Of a stretch of DNA of 64,000 bases, positions 1 to 12,989 are shown piece after piece; position 1 is the first letter of the stretch; each line of letters starts with the position of its first letter. This DNA is from Cacajao melanocephalus. Its lineage: Eukaryota; Chordata; Mammalia; Primates; Pitheciidae. The notes beneath the pieces were generated by a model. That model did no database searches. It had not been told where the DNA came from and saw only the letters and a program-made list of their open reading frames with translations. The DNA is taken from contig CAUYLG010071686.1 of assembly GCA_963573385.1 (NCBI GenBank), positions 1 through 64,000 of the forward strand. The letters run 5' to 3'. The translations under genes and the position numbers were made by a program.

Positions 1-28
1 TTCAGTTTCTTCATTGTGTTGATGCTTT

Positions 29-1051
29 TTACCATATGGCACATTTTTGGAGTGGCTGGTACTGGCTCTTCCTTTCTATGTTTAGTGCTTCTTTCAAGAG
101 ATCTTGTAAGGCAGGCCTAGTGGTGACGAAATCTCTCAGCAATTGCTTGTTCATAAAGGATTTTATTTCTCCTTCACTTGTGAACCTTAGTTTGGCTGGA
201 TATGAAATTCTAGGTTGAAAGTTGTATTCTTTAAGGATGTTTAATATTGTCCCCCACTCTCTTCTGGCTTGTAGGGTTTCTGCTGAGAGATCTGCTATGA
301 GTCTGATGGGCTTCCCTTTGTGGGTAATCCAACCTTTCTTTCTGGCTGTCCTTTGTATTTTTTCCTTCATTTCATCCCTGGTGAATCTGACAATTATGTG
401 CCTTGTGGTTGCTCTTTTTGAGGAATATCTTTGTGGTGTTCTCTGTGTTTCCTGGACTTGGATATTGGCCTGCCTTGCTAAGTTGGGGAAGTTCTCCTGT
501 ATAACATCCTGAAGAGTGTTCTCCAGCTTGGGTTCATTCTCTCCGTCACATTCAGGTACACCTATCAAACATAGATTAGGTCTTTTCCCATAATCCCTTA
601 TTTCTTGGAGGCTTTGTTCATTTCTTTTCACTCTTTTTTCTCTAATCTTGCATTCTCATTTTATTTCATTGAGTTGATCTTCAATCTCTGATATCCTTTC
701 TTCTGCTTGGTCAATTCAGCTATTGAAACTTGTGTATGCTTCACAAAGTTCTTATGCTGTGTTTTTCAGCCCATCAAGTCATTTATATTCTTCTTTAAGC
801 TGTTTATTCTCGTTAGCATTTCATCAAACCTTTTTTCAGGGTTCTTAGTTACTTTGCATTGGGTTAGAACGTGTTCTTTTAGCTCAGAGAAGTTTGTTAT
901 TACCCACTTTCTGAAACCTGTTTCTGTCAATTCAAGACTCATTCTCCATTCAGCTTTGTTCCTTTTCTGGTGAGGAGTTGTGATCCCTTGGAGGAGGAAA
1001 AGCATTCTGGTTTTGGGTGTTTTCATCCTTTTTATGCTGGTTTCTTCCCAT
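29..1051 (-). pseudogene. L1 ORF1 remnant, copy 1
   Basis: This is the L1 ORF1 RNA-binding chaperone gene, broken. The C-terminal 200 codons (29-631) are open and carry the familiar RRM and C-terminal-domain sequence, including NEQSLQEI, PNLCLIGVPE, QRTPQRYSSK, SAETLQARREWG and FVTTRPALQDLLKEAL. The N-terminal half is in other frames: 766-1026 gives TGFRKWVITNFSELKEHVLTQ, from the region before the coiled coil. The likely original start ATG lies at 1049-1051 (MGRNQ...). A frame change follows within about ten codons, and another break lies between 631 and 766. ORF1p normally forms trimers on L1 RNA in the cytoplasm; this copy cannot encode a full one. Confidence 0.92.
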
Positions 1052-2272
1052 CTTTGTGGATTTATCTACCTGTGGTCTTTGTAGTTGGTGACTTTTAGAT
1101 GGGGTCTCTGAGTGGATGTCCTTTTTTTGATGATGAAGTAATTTCTTTCTTTTTTTTAGTTTTCCTTCTAACAGTCAGTCCCCTCTGCTGTAGGACTGCC
1201 GGAGGTCCACTCCAGACCTAGCTTGGCTGTGGATCTCCTGTGGCGGCTGCAGCACAGTAAGGGTTGCTGCCAGTTTCTTCTTCTGTTTTCTTCATTCCAG
1301 AGGGATACCCACCAGATATCAGCCTGAGCTCTCCTTTATTAGGTGACTCCATGGATATATGGGGGTCAGGAAGCTGCTTGAGGAGACAGTCTGTCCCTTA
1401 TAGGAGCTCATGTGCTGAGTTGTGAGCTCCGTTGTTCTGTTCTGAGCTGCTGGGCAGGTATTTTAAGTCTGCTGCAGCAGAACTCATAACTGCCTTTTTT
1501 CCCAGGTGCTCTGTACTGGGAAGGTGGGGCTTTTTTTTTTTTTATATAAGTTCCTTATGTGCTTCTGCCTTTTTTCGAGCTGCCCTGCCCAGCAAGGAGG
1601 TAACCTAGTCACAGTCTGCCAGCAGAGGCATTGCTGAGCTGCCATGGGCTCTGCCCAGCTGCTGTGTGAACTTCTTTGCTTTTTTGTTTATAGAGGTATA
1701 GTTAGAACTGCCTTGGTAATGGCAGTCTGCCTCATTAATGGCAGACTGCTTCTGTAATTGCAGACTGCCTTGGTAATGGTGGACTGTCTCGGTAATGGCA
1801 GACTGCCTCGGTAATGGCAGACTACCTCAGTAGTGGCAGACTGCCTTGGTAATGGGGATGCCCTTCCCCTGACAGAGCTGGACAGTCCCAGGTCCAGCTG
1901 CCCTTGCTGCAAAACCTCAGTCCAGAGCATTTCAGATTGCTGTTCTTTGTGGGGTTGGGACCCACTGAGCCAGATTACCTGGCTCCCTGTTTCAGCCCCC
2001 TTTTTTTCAGTTGAATGGGCCATTCTGTCTCCCCGGCGTTCCAGGTGCCAGTTGAAACGGCCACCCAGATTTGTGTGGGTTTTTGTGTGGAGACCTGCTG
2101 CACTGGCTGAAACAGCCATGCTGGAAACTCATGGTGCTTTTTAGCCTGGGAATCTCCTGGTCTGTGGGCAGTAATAAATTGTTTCGAAATGCAGTGTTCA
2201 TTCACCCTCTGCATTGTTCTCGCTGGGAACTGCACTCCAGAGCTGTTCTTATTTGACCATCTTGGATCTTTT
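1052..2272 (-). promoter_or_regulatory. L1 5' UTR (former internal promoter), copy 1
   Basis: This is the 5' UTR upstream of ORF1, which in intact L1 elements holds an RNA polymerase II internal promoter. Recognisable landmarks include the TCAGCCTGAGCTCTCC-type stretch near 1320 and the 5'-terminal CCATCTT box near 2260. The box reads AAGATGGTC on the minus strand. This is one base off the AAGATGGC YY1 core known from L1 starts, so the site is probably weakened. Activity cannot be judged from sequence. Confidence 0.7.
1711..1860 (-). repeat. 19-bp tandem repeat inside L1 5' UTR
   Basis: About eight diverged copies of a 19-bp unit, GGTAATGGCAGACTGCCTC on the plus strand, run head to tail. The same place in L1 consensus carries a single similar segment (GGGCAATGGCGGGCGCCCC, from memory), so this is an expansion of L1 5' UTR sequence. 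It is also why the minus strand is open over 1688-2119. Confidence 0.85.
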
Positions 2273-4560
2273 CAGAATGCTTGTAATGTTTGCACATTGA
2301 TTTTGTATCCTGAGACTTTGTTGATGTTTCTTATCAGCTTAAGGAGAATTTCAGTTGAGACTATGGGGTTTTCTAAATATACAATCATCTCATCTGCAAA
2401 CAGACAATTTTACTTCCTCTCTTCCTATGTGAATACCCTTTATTTATTTCTTTTGTCTGATTCCCCTGGCCAGAACTTCCAATACTATGTTGAATAGGAG
2501 TGGTGAGAGAGGACATCCTTGTCTTGTGCCAATTTTCAAAGGGAATACTTCCAGTTTTTCCCTATTCAGGATAATATTGGCTGTGGGTTTGTCATAAATA
2601 GCTCTTATTATTTTGAGATATGTTCCATCAATACCTAGTTTATTGAGAACTTTTAGCATGAAGTGGTGTTGAATTTTATCAAAGGCATTTTCTGCATGTA
2701 TTGAGAAAATCATGTGGTTTTTGTCATTGGTTCTGTTTATGTGATAGATTACGATAATTGATTTGTGTACGTTGACCAGCCTTGCATCCCATGGATGAAG
2801 CTGACTTGATGGTGGTGGATAAGATTTTGATGTGTTGCTGGATTTGTTTTGCCAGTATTTTATTGAGGATTTTCACATTGATATTCATCAATGTGAAAGT
2901 TTTTTGTGTGTGAAATTTTTTTTGTGTGTGGGTGTTTCTGCCAGGTTTTGGTATCAGGATGATGAAGGCCTCATAAAATGAGTTAGCGGGGAGTTCCTCT
3001 TTTTCTGTTGTTTGGAATAGTTTTAGAAGGAATAGTACCAGTTCTTCTTTGTACCTCTGGTAGAATTCGGTTGTGACTCCATCTGATATTGGACTTCTTT
3101 TGGTTGGTAGGCTATTAATTACTGCCTCAATTCCAGAACTTGTTATTTGTCTATTCAGGGATTTGACTTCTTCCTCATTTAGTCTTGGGAGGGTATATGT
3201 GTACAGGAATTTATCCATTTCTTCTACATTTTCTGGTTTACTTGGGTAAATTTATCCATTTACTTGGGTAAATTTATCTATTTCTTCTACATTTTATGGT
3301 GTACTTGGGTAGAGGTTTTTATAGTATTCTCTGATGGTAGTTTGTATTTCTGTAGGATCAATGGTGATATCCCCTTTATCAATTTTTTTATTGTGTCTAT
3401 TTGATTCCTCTCTCTTTTCTTCTTTATTAGTCTGGCCAGCAGTCTACCTATTTTGTCAATCTTTTCAGAAAAGCAGCTCCTGGATTCATTGATTTTTTAA
3501 AGGGATTTTTTGTGTCTCTATCTCCTCCAGTTCTGCTCTGATCTTAGGTGTTTCTTGTCTTCTGCTAGCTTTTGAATTTGTTTGCTCTTGCTTCTCTAGT
3601 TCTTTTAATCATGATGCTAAAGTGTCGATTTTAGATCTTTCCTGCTTTCTCCTGTGGGCATTTAGTGCTATAAATTTCCCTCTAAACACTGCTTTAGTTG
3701 CATCCCAGAGATTCTGGTATGTTGTGTCTTTGTTCTCATTGGTGTCTAAGAACTTACTTATTTCTGCCTTAATTTCCCTATGTACCCATTAGTCATTCAG
3801 GAACAGGTTGTTCAATTGCCATGTAGTTATGCTGTTTTAAGTGAGTTTCTTAATCCTGATTTCTAATTTGATTGTGCTGTGGTCTGAGAGACTGTTTGTT
3901 ATGATTTCCATTCTTTTGCATTTGCTGAGGACTATTTTGCTTCCAATTATGTGGTCAATTTTAGAATAAGTGCAATGTGATGCTGAGGAGAATGTTTATT
4001 CTATTGATTTGGCATAAAGAGTTCTGTAGATGTCTATTAGGTCCACTTGGTCCAGAGCTGAATTCAAGTCATGGATATCCTTGTTAATTTTCTGTCTCAT
4101 TGTTCTGTCTAATATTGACAGTGGAGTGTTAAAGTCTCCCACTATTATTGTGTGGGAGTCTAAGTCTCTTTGTAGATCTCTAAGAACTTGCTTTATGAAT
4201 CTGGGTTCTCCTATATTAGGTACATATATATTTAGGATAGTTAGCTCTTCTTGTTGAATTTGTCCCTTTACCATTATGTAATGCCCTTCTTTGTCTTTTT
4301 TAATGTTTGTTGGTTTAAAGTCTGTTTTATCAGACACAGGGATTGCAACTCCTTCTTCTTTTTGCTTTCCATTTGCTTGGTAAATATTCCTCCATCTTTT
4401 TATTTTGAGCCTATGTGTGTCTTTGCATGTGAGATGGGTCTCCTGAATACAAAGCACACTCATGGGTCTTGACTCTTTTTCCGATTTGTTAGTTGTGTCT
4501 TTTAATTGAGGCATTTAGCCCATTTCATTTAAGGCTAATATTATTATGTGTGAATTTGAT
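2273..4560 (-). pseudogene. L1 ORF2 remnant (endonuclease plus partial reverse transcriptase), copy 2
   Basis: ORF2 encodes the L1 endonuclease and reverse transcriptase. The endonuclease part is open at 3996-4514: QETHL holds the catalytic Glu, and IVGDFNTPLSILDRT holds the catalytic Asp and Asn. The RT part is in pieces at 2724-3218 and 2444-2713 ([24 protein letters not shown]). Near 2386-2403 the RT active-site box reads LFADEM where functional L1 has FADD, so the second catalytic Asp appears lost. Frame breaks lie around 3220-3990, with a small local duplication at 3230-3310. The C-terminal part is absent. Confidence 0.93.
3232..3312 (-). repeat. Local duplication within L1 ORF2
   Basis: A phrase ending TTACTTGGGTAAATTTATC occurs twice, and the surrounding TTTCTTCTACATTTT phrase also recurs. 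This gives an imperfect duplication of about 45 bp that breaks the ORF2 frame of copy 2. Confidence 0.7.
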
Positions 4561-4639
4561 CCTGTCATTATGATGCTATCTGGTTATTTTGCCTGTTAGT
4601 TGATGAAGTTTCTTCATAGTGTCAGTAGTCTTTAGAGTT

Positions 4640-5660
4640 TGGTATATTTTTGCAGTGGCTGGTACTGGTTGTTCCTTTCCATGTTCAGTGCTTCCTTCAG
4701 GAGCACTTATAAGGCAGTGGTGACAAAAATCTCTCAGCATTTACTTGTCTATAAAGGATTTTATTTCTCCTTCACTTATGAAGCTTAGTTTGGCTGGATA
4801 TGAAATTCTGGGTTGAAAATTCTTTTTTTTTTTTAGTAATGTTGACTATTGGCTCCCACTCTCTTCTGGTTTGTAGGGTTTCTACAGAGAGTTCTTCTGT
4901 TAGTCTGATGGACATCCCTTTGTGGGTAACTCGACCTTTCTCTCTGGCTATGCTTAACATTTTTTTCCTTCCTTTCAATCTTGATGAATCTGATGATTTT
5001 GTGTCTCGGGGTTGCTCTTCTGGAGGAGTGTCTTTGTGATGTTCTTTGTATTTCCTGAATTTGAATGTTGGTTTGTCTTGCTAGGTAGGAGAATTTATCC
5101 TGGATAATATCCTGAGGAGTGTTTTCCAACTTGGTTCCATTCTCTCCATCACTTTCAGGTATACCAATGAAACATAGATTTGGTATTTTCACATAGTCCC
5201 ATGTTTCTTGGAGGCTTTGTTCATTCTTTTTCATTATTTTTTGTCTAACCTTATTTTATTGCTTTATTTCATTAAGTTGATCTTCAGTCTTTAATGTCCT
5301 TTCTTCTGCTTGATTGATTTGGCTATCGATACTTGTGTATGCTTCACAAAGTTCTCATGTTGTGTTTTTTAGCTCCATCAAGTCATTTATGTTCTTCTCT
5401 AAATAGTTTATTCTAGTTAGTAATTCCTCTAACGTTTTGTCAAGGTTCTTAGCTTCCTTGCATTAGGTTAGAACATTCTCCTTTCACTCTGAGGAGTTTG
5501 TTATTACCCACCTTCTGAAGCCTACTTCTGTCACTTTGTCAAACTCATTCTCCATCCAGTTTTGTTCCCTTGCTGGTGAGGAGTTGTGATTTTTTGGAGG
5601 AGAAAAGGTGTTTTGGCTTTTGGAATTTTCAGTCTTTTTTTTGGCCTTGGTTTTAACTTA
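4640..5660 (-). pseudogene. L1 ORF1 remnant, copy 2
   Basis: Frameshifted L1 ORF1. An open stretch at 4833-5234 begins MKKNEQSLQETWDYVK and continues through PNLCFIGIPESDGENGTKLEN and ATPRHKIIRF, the RRM-domain region. The frame is then lost and picked up at 4772-4978 (VTHKGMSIRLTEELS, ETLQTRREWEP). The N-terminal half, towards 5660, contains stops, and the start codon seen in copy 1 has been lost. Not translatable as ORF1p. Confidence 0.9.
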
Positions 5661-6974
5661 TCTTCGTGAATTTGTCTACCTTTGGTCTTTAATGTTGGTG
5701 ACCTTTGGATGGGGCTTTTGTGTAGCCATGCTTTTTGTTGATATTGATGTTACTGCTTTCTGTTTGTTAGTTTTCCTTCTAAGAGTCAGTTCCCTTTTCT
5801 GCAGGTCTTCTAGAGTTTGCTGGAGGTCCAAAAAAATACCTATTTGCCTGGGTATTTTCAGTGGAGGCTGTAGAACAGCAAAGATTGCTGCCTGCTCCTT
5901 CCTCTGGAAGCTTCATCCTAGAGGAGCACCCACCAGATGCTAGCTGGAGCTCTCCTGTATGAGGTTTCTCCCAGTCAGGAGGCACGGGGGTCAGGGACCT
6001 GCTTGAGGAGGAATTCTGTCTCTTAGCAGAGCTCGAATGCTGTGCTGGGAAATCCAATGCTCTCTTCAGAACCATCAGGCAGAAACATTTAAGTCTGCTG
6101 AAGCTGCGCCCACAGTTGCCCCTTCCCCCCGGTTCTCTGTCCCAGGGAGACAGGAGTTTTATCTATCAGCCCCTGACTGGGGCTGCTGCCTTTCTTTCAG
6201 AGATGCCCTGCCCAGAGAGGAGGAATCTAGAGAGGCAGTCTGGCTATAGTAGCTTTGTGGTGCTGCTGTCAGCTCTGCCCAGTTAGATCTTCTCAGGAGC
6301 TTTGTTTACACTGTGAGGGGAAAACCACCTGCTCAAGCACCAGTAATAGTGGACACCCCTCCCCCTACAAACCTGGAGCATCCCAGGTCAACTTCAGACT
6401 GCTGTGCTGGAAGTCAGAATTTCAAATTAGTGGATCTGAGCTTGCTGGGCTCTGTGGGGATGGGATCAGCTGATCTAGACCACTTTGCTCTGTGGCTTTA
6501 GCCCCTTTTCCAGGGGAGTGAATGGTTCTATCTCGCTGGCATTCCAGGCATCACTGGGTTATGAAAAAAAAAAAAAAGAATGTAGCTACCTTGGTGTCTG
6601 TACAAACGGCCACTCAGTTTTGTGCTTGAAACCCAGGGCCTAGATGGTGTAGGAACCAGACAGAATCTCCTGGTCTGTGGGTTGTGAAGACCATGGGAAA
6701 GCATAGTATCTGAGCTGGAGTGCCCTGATTCTCAAGGCACAGTCCCTCACAGCTTCCCTTGTCTAGGGGAGGGAGTTCCCTGACCCCTTGCACTTCCTGG
6801 GTGAGGTGATGCCCCACCCTGCTTTGGCTCACCCTCCATGGGCTGCTCCCACTGTCTAACCAGTCCCAATGAGATGTCAGGTACCTCAGTCAGAAATGCA
6901 GAAATCACCCGCTTTCTGCATTGATCTCACTGGAAGCTGAAGACTGGAGCTGTTTCTATTCAGCCATCTTCCCA
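5660..6974 (-). promoter_or_regulatory. L1 5' UTR (former internal promoter), copy 2
   Basis: L1 5' UTR matching remembered consensus over most of its length, for example the CCTGACCCCTTGCACTTCC and TACCTCAGTCAGAAATGCAG phrases at 6780-6905. At 6961-6970 the minus strand reads AAGATGGCTG, keeping the YY1 core found at the start of L1 elements. A poly-A run sits at 6563-6576 on the plus strand. Confidence 0.7.
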
Positions 6975-6977
6975 GCC

Positions 6978-7480
6978 ACAATTCAACAGTGGCTTTAATA
7001 AATAGGGATTTATTTATCTCCACAGAGCAAGAAGCAAGAAGATAGAAAATTGCTGGCATTGCTCCCATAATTCATGATGCTGTCAAGGATATAGGCTCTT
7101 TCTACCTTGCATTATCTTTTCTTCATTTGCTGGCTTTTTCCTCTTTGGTGGAATGTTCCATGGTTTTTAATATGGGTACCACAACACCAGGTATCACATC
7201 CATGAGGGAAGAAGGAAGAGGGAAGGGGAGATTCAGCCACACCTGTCCCTTTTATTAGAAAATATCCCTCCTAGTTGCAAAGAGAGTGAACAAATGACTA
7301 TATGGCAAAGGGAAAGAACATTGTGATTATCACCTTAGAATGATTGTTCATCACCTCCCAGAGATGAGCACATTGCTGTCGTATATAGACAAGTTCTGAT
7401 AGCAGAAACAGGGGTGATTAGTCATTGACTGGCAGTTTTTAGTCCTCCACTGAGAAGAAGAAAACGGAATTGGTGGCAGT
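6978..7480. mobile_element. Old interspersed repeat, family not named
   Basis: The stretch starting CAGTGGCTTTAATAAATAGGGATTTATTT, and later CCATCACATCC-like and AAGAAGGAAGAGGG phrases, match a mammalian repeat I remember seeing many times but cannot name. A related stretch lies at 28690-29060. Boundaries are approximate. Confidence 0.4.
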
Positions 7481-9010
7481 CTTGAACGCCTTTTGGTAGG
7501 TTTAGGAGTTTAGGCTTTATCAGCAAATATATAGTATTCAATATTGCCTCTAGTAACTGAATGTGTGTATTTTCATAAACCGTAAGATTTCAAGAGTTTT
7601 AGGTTGAGTTATGCTTATAAAAATTTTAGATTATATTCTAGTTTTATGTACTAGAAAATATGCTTGTCAAATAGGCCTTACAGAGGGAGACTTCTTTGCA
7701 ACTTATTTAGCAAAATAACCAGTAATGATGGACCTATTCATCCACCAGAAGCCAGATCTATCCTGGAGCAGCCTATATTGTTTCAGGATTTTCATCCAGA
7801 TTTGAGGGAGGAAGATGGAAGTATGCTGTACAACCTGGCAGTGCCAAGTCCCCCAATCCATGCTCTTAGTAGGATTTGTGAACACTCAGCCAATAAGTAT
7901 ATACTCAGTGTCTCATGTCTAAATGTTACACAAAAATAGCAATGAGATACCTTTGGAATAACATCTGATCTCATACACAGAATTTACCTGACTATGTGTA
8001 ATTATATTAATACTTTAAGTGTTCATTTAATTATCTTTCTGTTAAGTACATTTTAGTTTATTCTTAAAATACCAATAATCTTTAGATCAATAAGGTAGAT
8101 AGTAGGAGGTCTAAAATATAATAATTTATACTATTTTAGAAAAGAAAAATCCCTTTAAGGAAAGTGCTACAAAGAAAATTTCTTTGACAGTTTAATCAGG
8201 TATTTTCCTACTTAGTGAATATGTATATGTATGGCAATTCATCACAGGATTGCTTTTATCTCTTTGTTTCTAACACTTGTTGCTAAATTTTAGTGATTAT
8301 GTAGATTGGTTAAAGTTTTGATCTTTTGGAAGTTTGTTTCCTTGTTGTTGATTTTAATTACTTTGCAATAAATTCTAGATCTTTGTAAAAGATGTGACCA
8401 CTCTTGGCATCAGTTTGTAAAAGCTATAGGCCATAGTCGTTTCCTTATATGCAAATGAAAGAATGCAGAGGTATACACAGACAGATTCAGAGGCATATTC
8501 AGGAAAGGGGGAAATCATTATGTCTTCACTGTTTCTATTACACCATGTTCCTTCCCTGTGGCAAAGCATGAAAATGTGGTGATTCGTTAAGACATGTTAA
8601 CCAGGAAGTAGAGTTCCTATGGCCATTTCACATCTAGAAGCAAAATTGTACAACTGTTCCTAAAATAGATTTAATCAACAGGAGCTAAGACTTGAGGTAA
8701 TGACAGATAAATAGAGGAACAAGTACTAGAGATATTGCTATTAAAAATATCTGGTGATTTTTAACTGAGCTCAAAGACCATCTACAAGTATTTTATTAGG
8801 ATTCCTATGTTGTTATTCTCACATGGGTGATGCCACCATTGCATGGAGCGTTGTTCTGCCATATCCACTAGAAATTAAGAATTATTATAGTTGGGGGGGC
8901 GGCTAGCTAATGTGCTAGGTCCAGAATGTACATTTTTGGAACAATCATATAAGGATCTAGCTATAAGGACTGTGGCTCCAGAGGAATTCTGTAGATCATC
9001 TCAAAATCTC
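7480..9010. other. Unassigned AT-rich DNA
   Basis: No gene or named repeat is seen. Short open stretches on both strands (for example 7664-7939 plus) have no recognisable domains and are the length expected by chance. Confidence 0.5.
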
Positions 9011-9021
9011 TGCATATCTAA

Positions 9022-9350
9022 CTTTATTTCTTTTCTTCCGTTCTTTTCCTCTTTTCTTTTCTTTCCACAGAGACAAAAAATTCTGTCACCTAGGCTGGAG
9101 TATAGTGGCGTGATCATAGCTTGCTGCAGCTTCAAACTCCTAGGATCAAGTGGTCTTCCTGCCTCAGCTTGCTGAGTAACTAGAAGTACAGGTACGTGTC
9201 ACCATGCCCAGCTAATTTTTGTATTTTTTTTATAGAGGTAAGATCTTACTGTGTGACCCAGGATGGTCTTGAACTCCTGGCCTCAAGTGATCATCCAACC
9301 TCAGCGTCCTAAGATGCTGGGATTACAGGCACAAGCTACCATGCCCGGCC
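9022..9350 (-). mobile_element. Alu (AluJ-like), with target duplication
   Basis: A full-length dimeric Alu on the minus strand, with a degenerate pyrimidine-rich tail complement at 9022-9067. The sequence GATCATAGCTTGCTGCAGC and AACTCCTAGGATCAAG is typical of the oldest Alu class, AluJ. An 11-bp direct repeat TGCATATCTAA flanks it at 9011-9021 and 9351-9361. Confidence 0.95.
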
Positions 9351-9361
9351 TGCATATCTAA

Positions 9362-11400
9362 ATTTTGTGTGTAATAACCTCATTTCTTATGTTGAGGTTT
9401 TTCTCTACTATTATATATAATTTCTGTGATGTATAGATCACTCACTTCAATTTTCTGTGGACAGTTTAAAATTTTAAATACAGATCTGTTTTTGTGACTA
9501 ATGGTTGCTGTTGGGTTGTTAGACATCCAAAGACAGAATAAAATCACAGGGAGAACCTTCAAGAACCTTCAAGTATTACAGAGCAGGACCAAGTGTCTTT
9601 CTCCTTCCTTCCATGTTTCCTTCCTCCTTCCCTTCTTTCCTTTGCTTGCTTCTCTTTATTGGGTAGGCATTTGTAGGAACTGTTTTAGCCTCTAGAATCA
9701 TACAATATTTGACAAAAGAAAAAAACAAAGATAGAGAGGCTCATAGCTGCAGAGTTTAAATTGCTCACTTTTGACTCAATGAACTTTCTAACACTGCTTT
9801 TAGGTACTAGGTGACAAAATAAAATGATACATTATTTTACTGACATATGTATTTTCATCAGAAAGCATTCAATTGTCTTACAGAATGTAGTCCAGGCAAT
9901 TAAGAATAGCATTTACCTGTGTTCTTTATCTTGTGACTGGTTTAATGGGTCTACCCTGAGAATAGTTCTATTTGATGCTACTTTCCCTTAAACAGATACT
10001 AAGATATTTGTAGCTGCACCAAGTAAGTTACTTCTGTTTTGAAGAGCACAGGATTCTTTATGAAGGGTGTTGATCCATTATGATTGTATAATAAACATAA
10101 AGATTTTTAAATCACTTTTGTATTCAATTAGGTAAATGGAAATTCTGCAAAGAATCTGCTTACTACTGGGGAAAAAGGTGAGAATAGCCTTTTAGGAATG
10201 ATGTGTTACATGGAAACTTTGCCCTCTGGAGTCCATATATCATTTACAGCAAAAAGGAGAAACACATTGCTTATAGATGGGAGACTCTCAGATTAGGATT
10301 TCATAATGTGCTAGGGGATGCTGATGAAGCTTCTACCTGGAATAATGAATGTGAACTGTACATTCAGGGTAAAAATAACATTAGTTATGAGATTCTCTAA
10401 GTTGCTTGACATGACGTGTTCTAACTTATACTTTAAGCTTGCCTCCTTCAAATATCTCTTAAATAGCAAAGCTATATATAAATGAGCCCATTTATTTTGG
10501 ATGACTGGTTACAGGAGTAATGCATACCATTTCCATCATCTTATATGTCTAATTTAGCTGGACTGAAACGATGTTCATTTTTTATGATGGGATTAACATT
10601 TGGCAACTCTGCCAGTTGTCTAGATGCTGGCATTCCGTGCTTTGCAGAGCCTGTAGATTGTCTTCTATTGGGGGTGGGATGATTTAAGCTTGATCTCCAT
10701 GAAAACAAACATTACATCTGGTTTGCTATAGGTGATTATCTGCTAGCTAATGAGCTTGAGGAGCTGGTTGGAAAGGTGGAGGGTGTATATGTGTGTGTGT
10801 AGGGGTAGTTTTGCTTGTCACAGATAGCTTCTTGTTTAGTTGAGCTTGTTGAATCTCCTTATAGAAAAAGTCCATGTCCTGTTTAATCAAGTTTCTTTAA
10901 AATCCATTTTCTCAGTGCTGTCCAAAATGTACTATTATTTTCCTGTGTGTCAACATGCCTTCTTTTTTCGGCATGGCAAACAAAGCAGCCTCCCTTCAAA
11001 TGTATTCCAATTCCTTAAGGGCAAATATTTTGGTCATCATTTATGTGGGTAATTACAGGTATTCTTGTTGTACTTTATAAAATTATAGGAAGTTTAATTT
11101 CTCTTTGTTGTGGGTTTCGATCACAGAAAGTTGTCTGACTAGTTCCAGCGCTTTGCTCTCAAATGTGTTGTAATATATTAATTTTTGACTTTAAATTGAA
11201 GCTTTATTATTTCTATCACCACAATGGGAACAGATGGGGTAGCAGAGCATAAACTTAAAAGAAATGAAGGTCCTTCAGGCAATGCTGATTTTAGTGTCGC
11301 TCAAGTGTTTGGTTTTGTTGTTTTTAAGTCCCTCTACCACCACCCTGCCCTCCCACCAGCGGGATTCAGGAATGACTAGCAGTTTACCACAGGTCTTAAA
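9362..11400. other. Unassigned AT-rich DNA
   Basis: No gene or nameable repeat is seen in this stretch. A pyrimidine-rich patch lies at 9597-9656 and a short GT run at 10788-10801. Open stretches such as 10203-10400 are short and featureless. Confidence 0.5.
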
Positions 11401-11414
11401 AAATATTAATTGTA

Positions 11415-12608
<1,194 letters not shown>

Positions 12609-12616
12609 CTTTAAAC

Positions 12617-12835
12617 CAAGCTTATCCAACCCTCAGCCCACAGGTCACATGTGGCCCAGGATGGCTTTGAATACAGCCCAATACAAATTTTTAAATTTTC
12701 TTAAAACATTATGTGATTTTCTTTTTTCTTTTTTTAGCTCATCAGTTATCGTTAATGCTAGTATATTTAATGTGTGGCCCAAGATAATTCTTTTTACAAT
12801 ATGTCTCAGGGAAGCCAAAAGATTGAACACCCCTC
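12617..12835. mobile_element. MER1-type hAT-Charlie element, complete with target duplication
   Basis: A short non-autonomous DNA transposon. The ends match MER1 terminal inverted repeats (CAAGCTTATCCAACCC and GATTGAACACCCCTC), and the interior has the familiar CAGGATGGCTTTGAATACAGCCC and AAAACATTATGTGATTTTC phrases. A perfect 8-bp duplication, CTTTAAAC, flanks it at 12609-12616 and 12836-12843, as expected for hAT transposition. Confidence 0.92.
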
Positions 12836-12989
12836 CTTTAAACCAATAGTTATTTTATTCTTAAACCAGTTTATTTATAAGTTAATATCTACCTAATATA
12901 ATTTATTATATTAGTACTTATTAAGACTATGTTAATTTTTCCATCAAGGAAAGCTGTGGAGGAACTTAGGTTTATGGGCATGGAACTGG

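Larger units (their letters stand above)
1..2272 (-). mobile_element. L1 retrotransposon copy 1 (ORF1 and 5'UTR; 3' part outside window)
   Basis: Read on the minus strand, this is the 5' half of a primate-type L1: 5' UTR from about 2272 down to 1052, then ORF1 down to about 29. The 5' end is recognisable near 2240-2270, where the plus strand reads like the complement of the L1 start (GAGCTGTTC, then GACCATCTTGGAT). The element continues past base 1, so ORF2 and the tail are not visible. Its 5' end directly abuts ORF2 sequence of the second L1. This suggests that copy 1 landed inside copy 2, or that a deletion joined them. L1 identity is very secure; the subfamily (older L1PA or L1PB) is not resolved. 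Confidence 0.95.
2273..6974 (-). mobile_element. L1 retrotransposon copy 2 (5'UTR, ORF1, part of ORF2)
   Basis: A second minus-strand L1. From right to left: 5' UTR (6974 to about 5660), ORF1 (about 5660-4640), a short inter-ORF stretch, then ORF2 from about 4560 down to 2273, where it stops inside the reverse transcriptase domain. The 5' terminus is clear, with CCGGAGCTGTT-like and CAGCCATCTTCCC sequence at 6945-6972. The rest of ORF2 and the 3' UTR are missing, displaced beyond copy 1 or deleted. There are many frameshifts and stops. It differs clearly from copy 1, so the two are not a recent tandem duplication. Confidence 0.95.
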
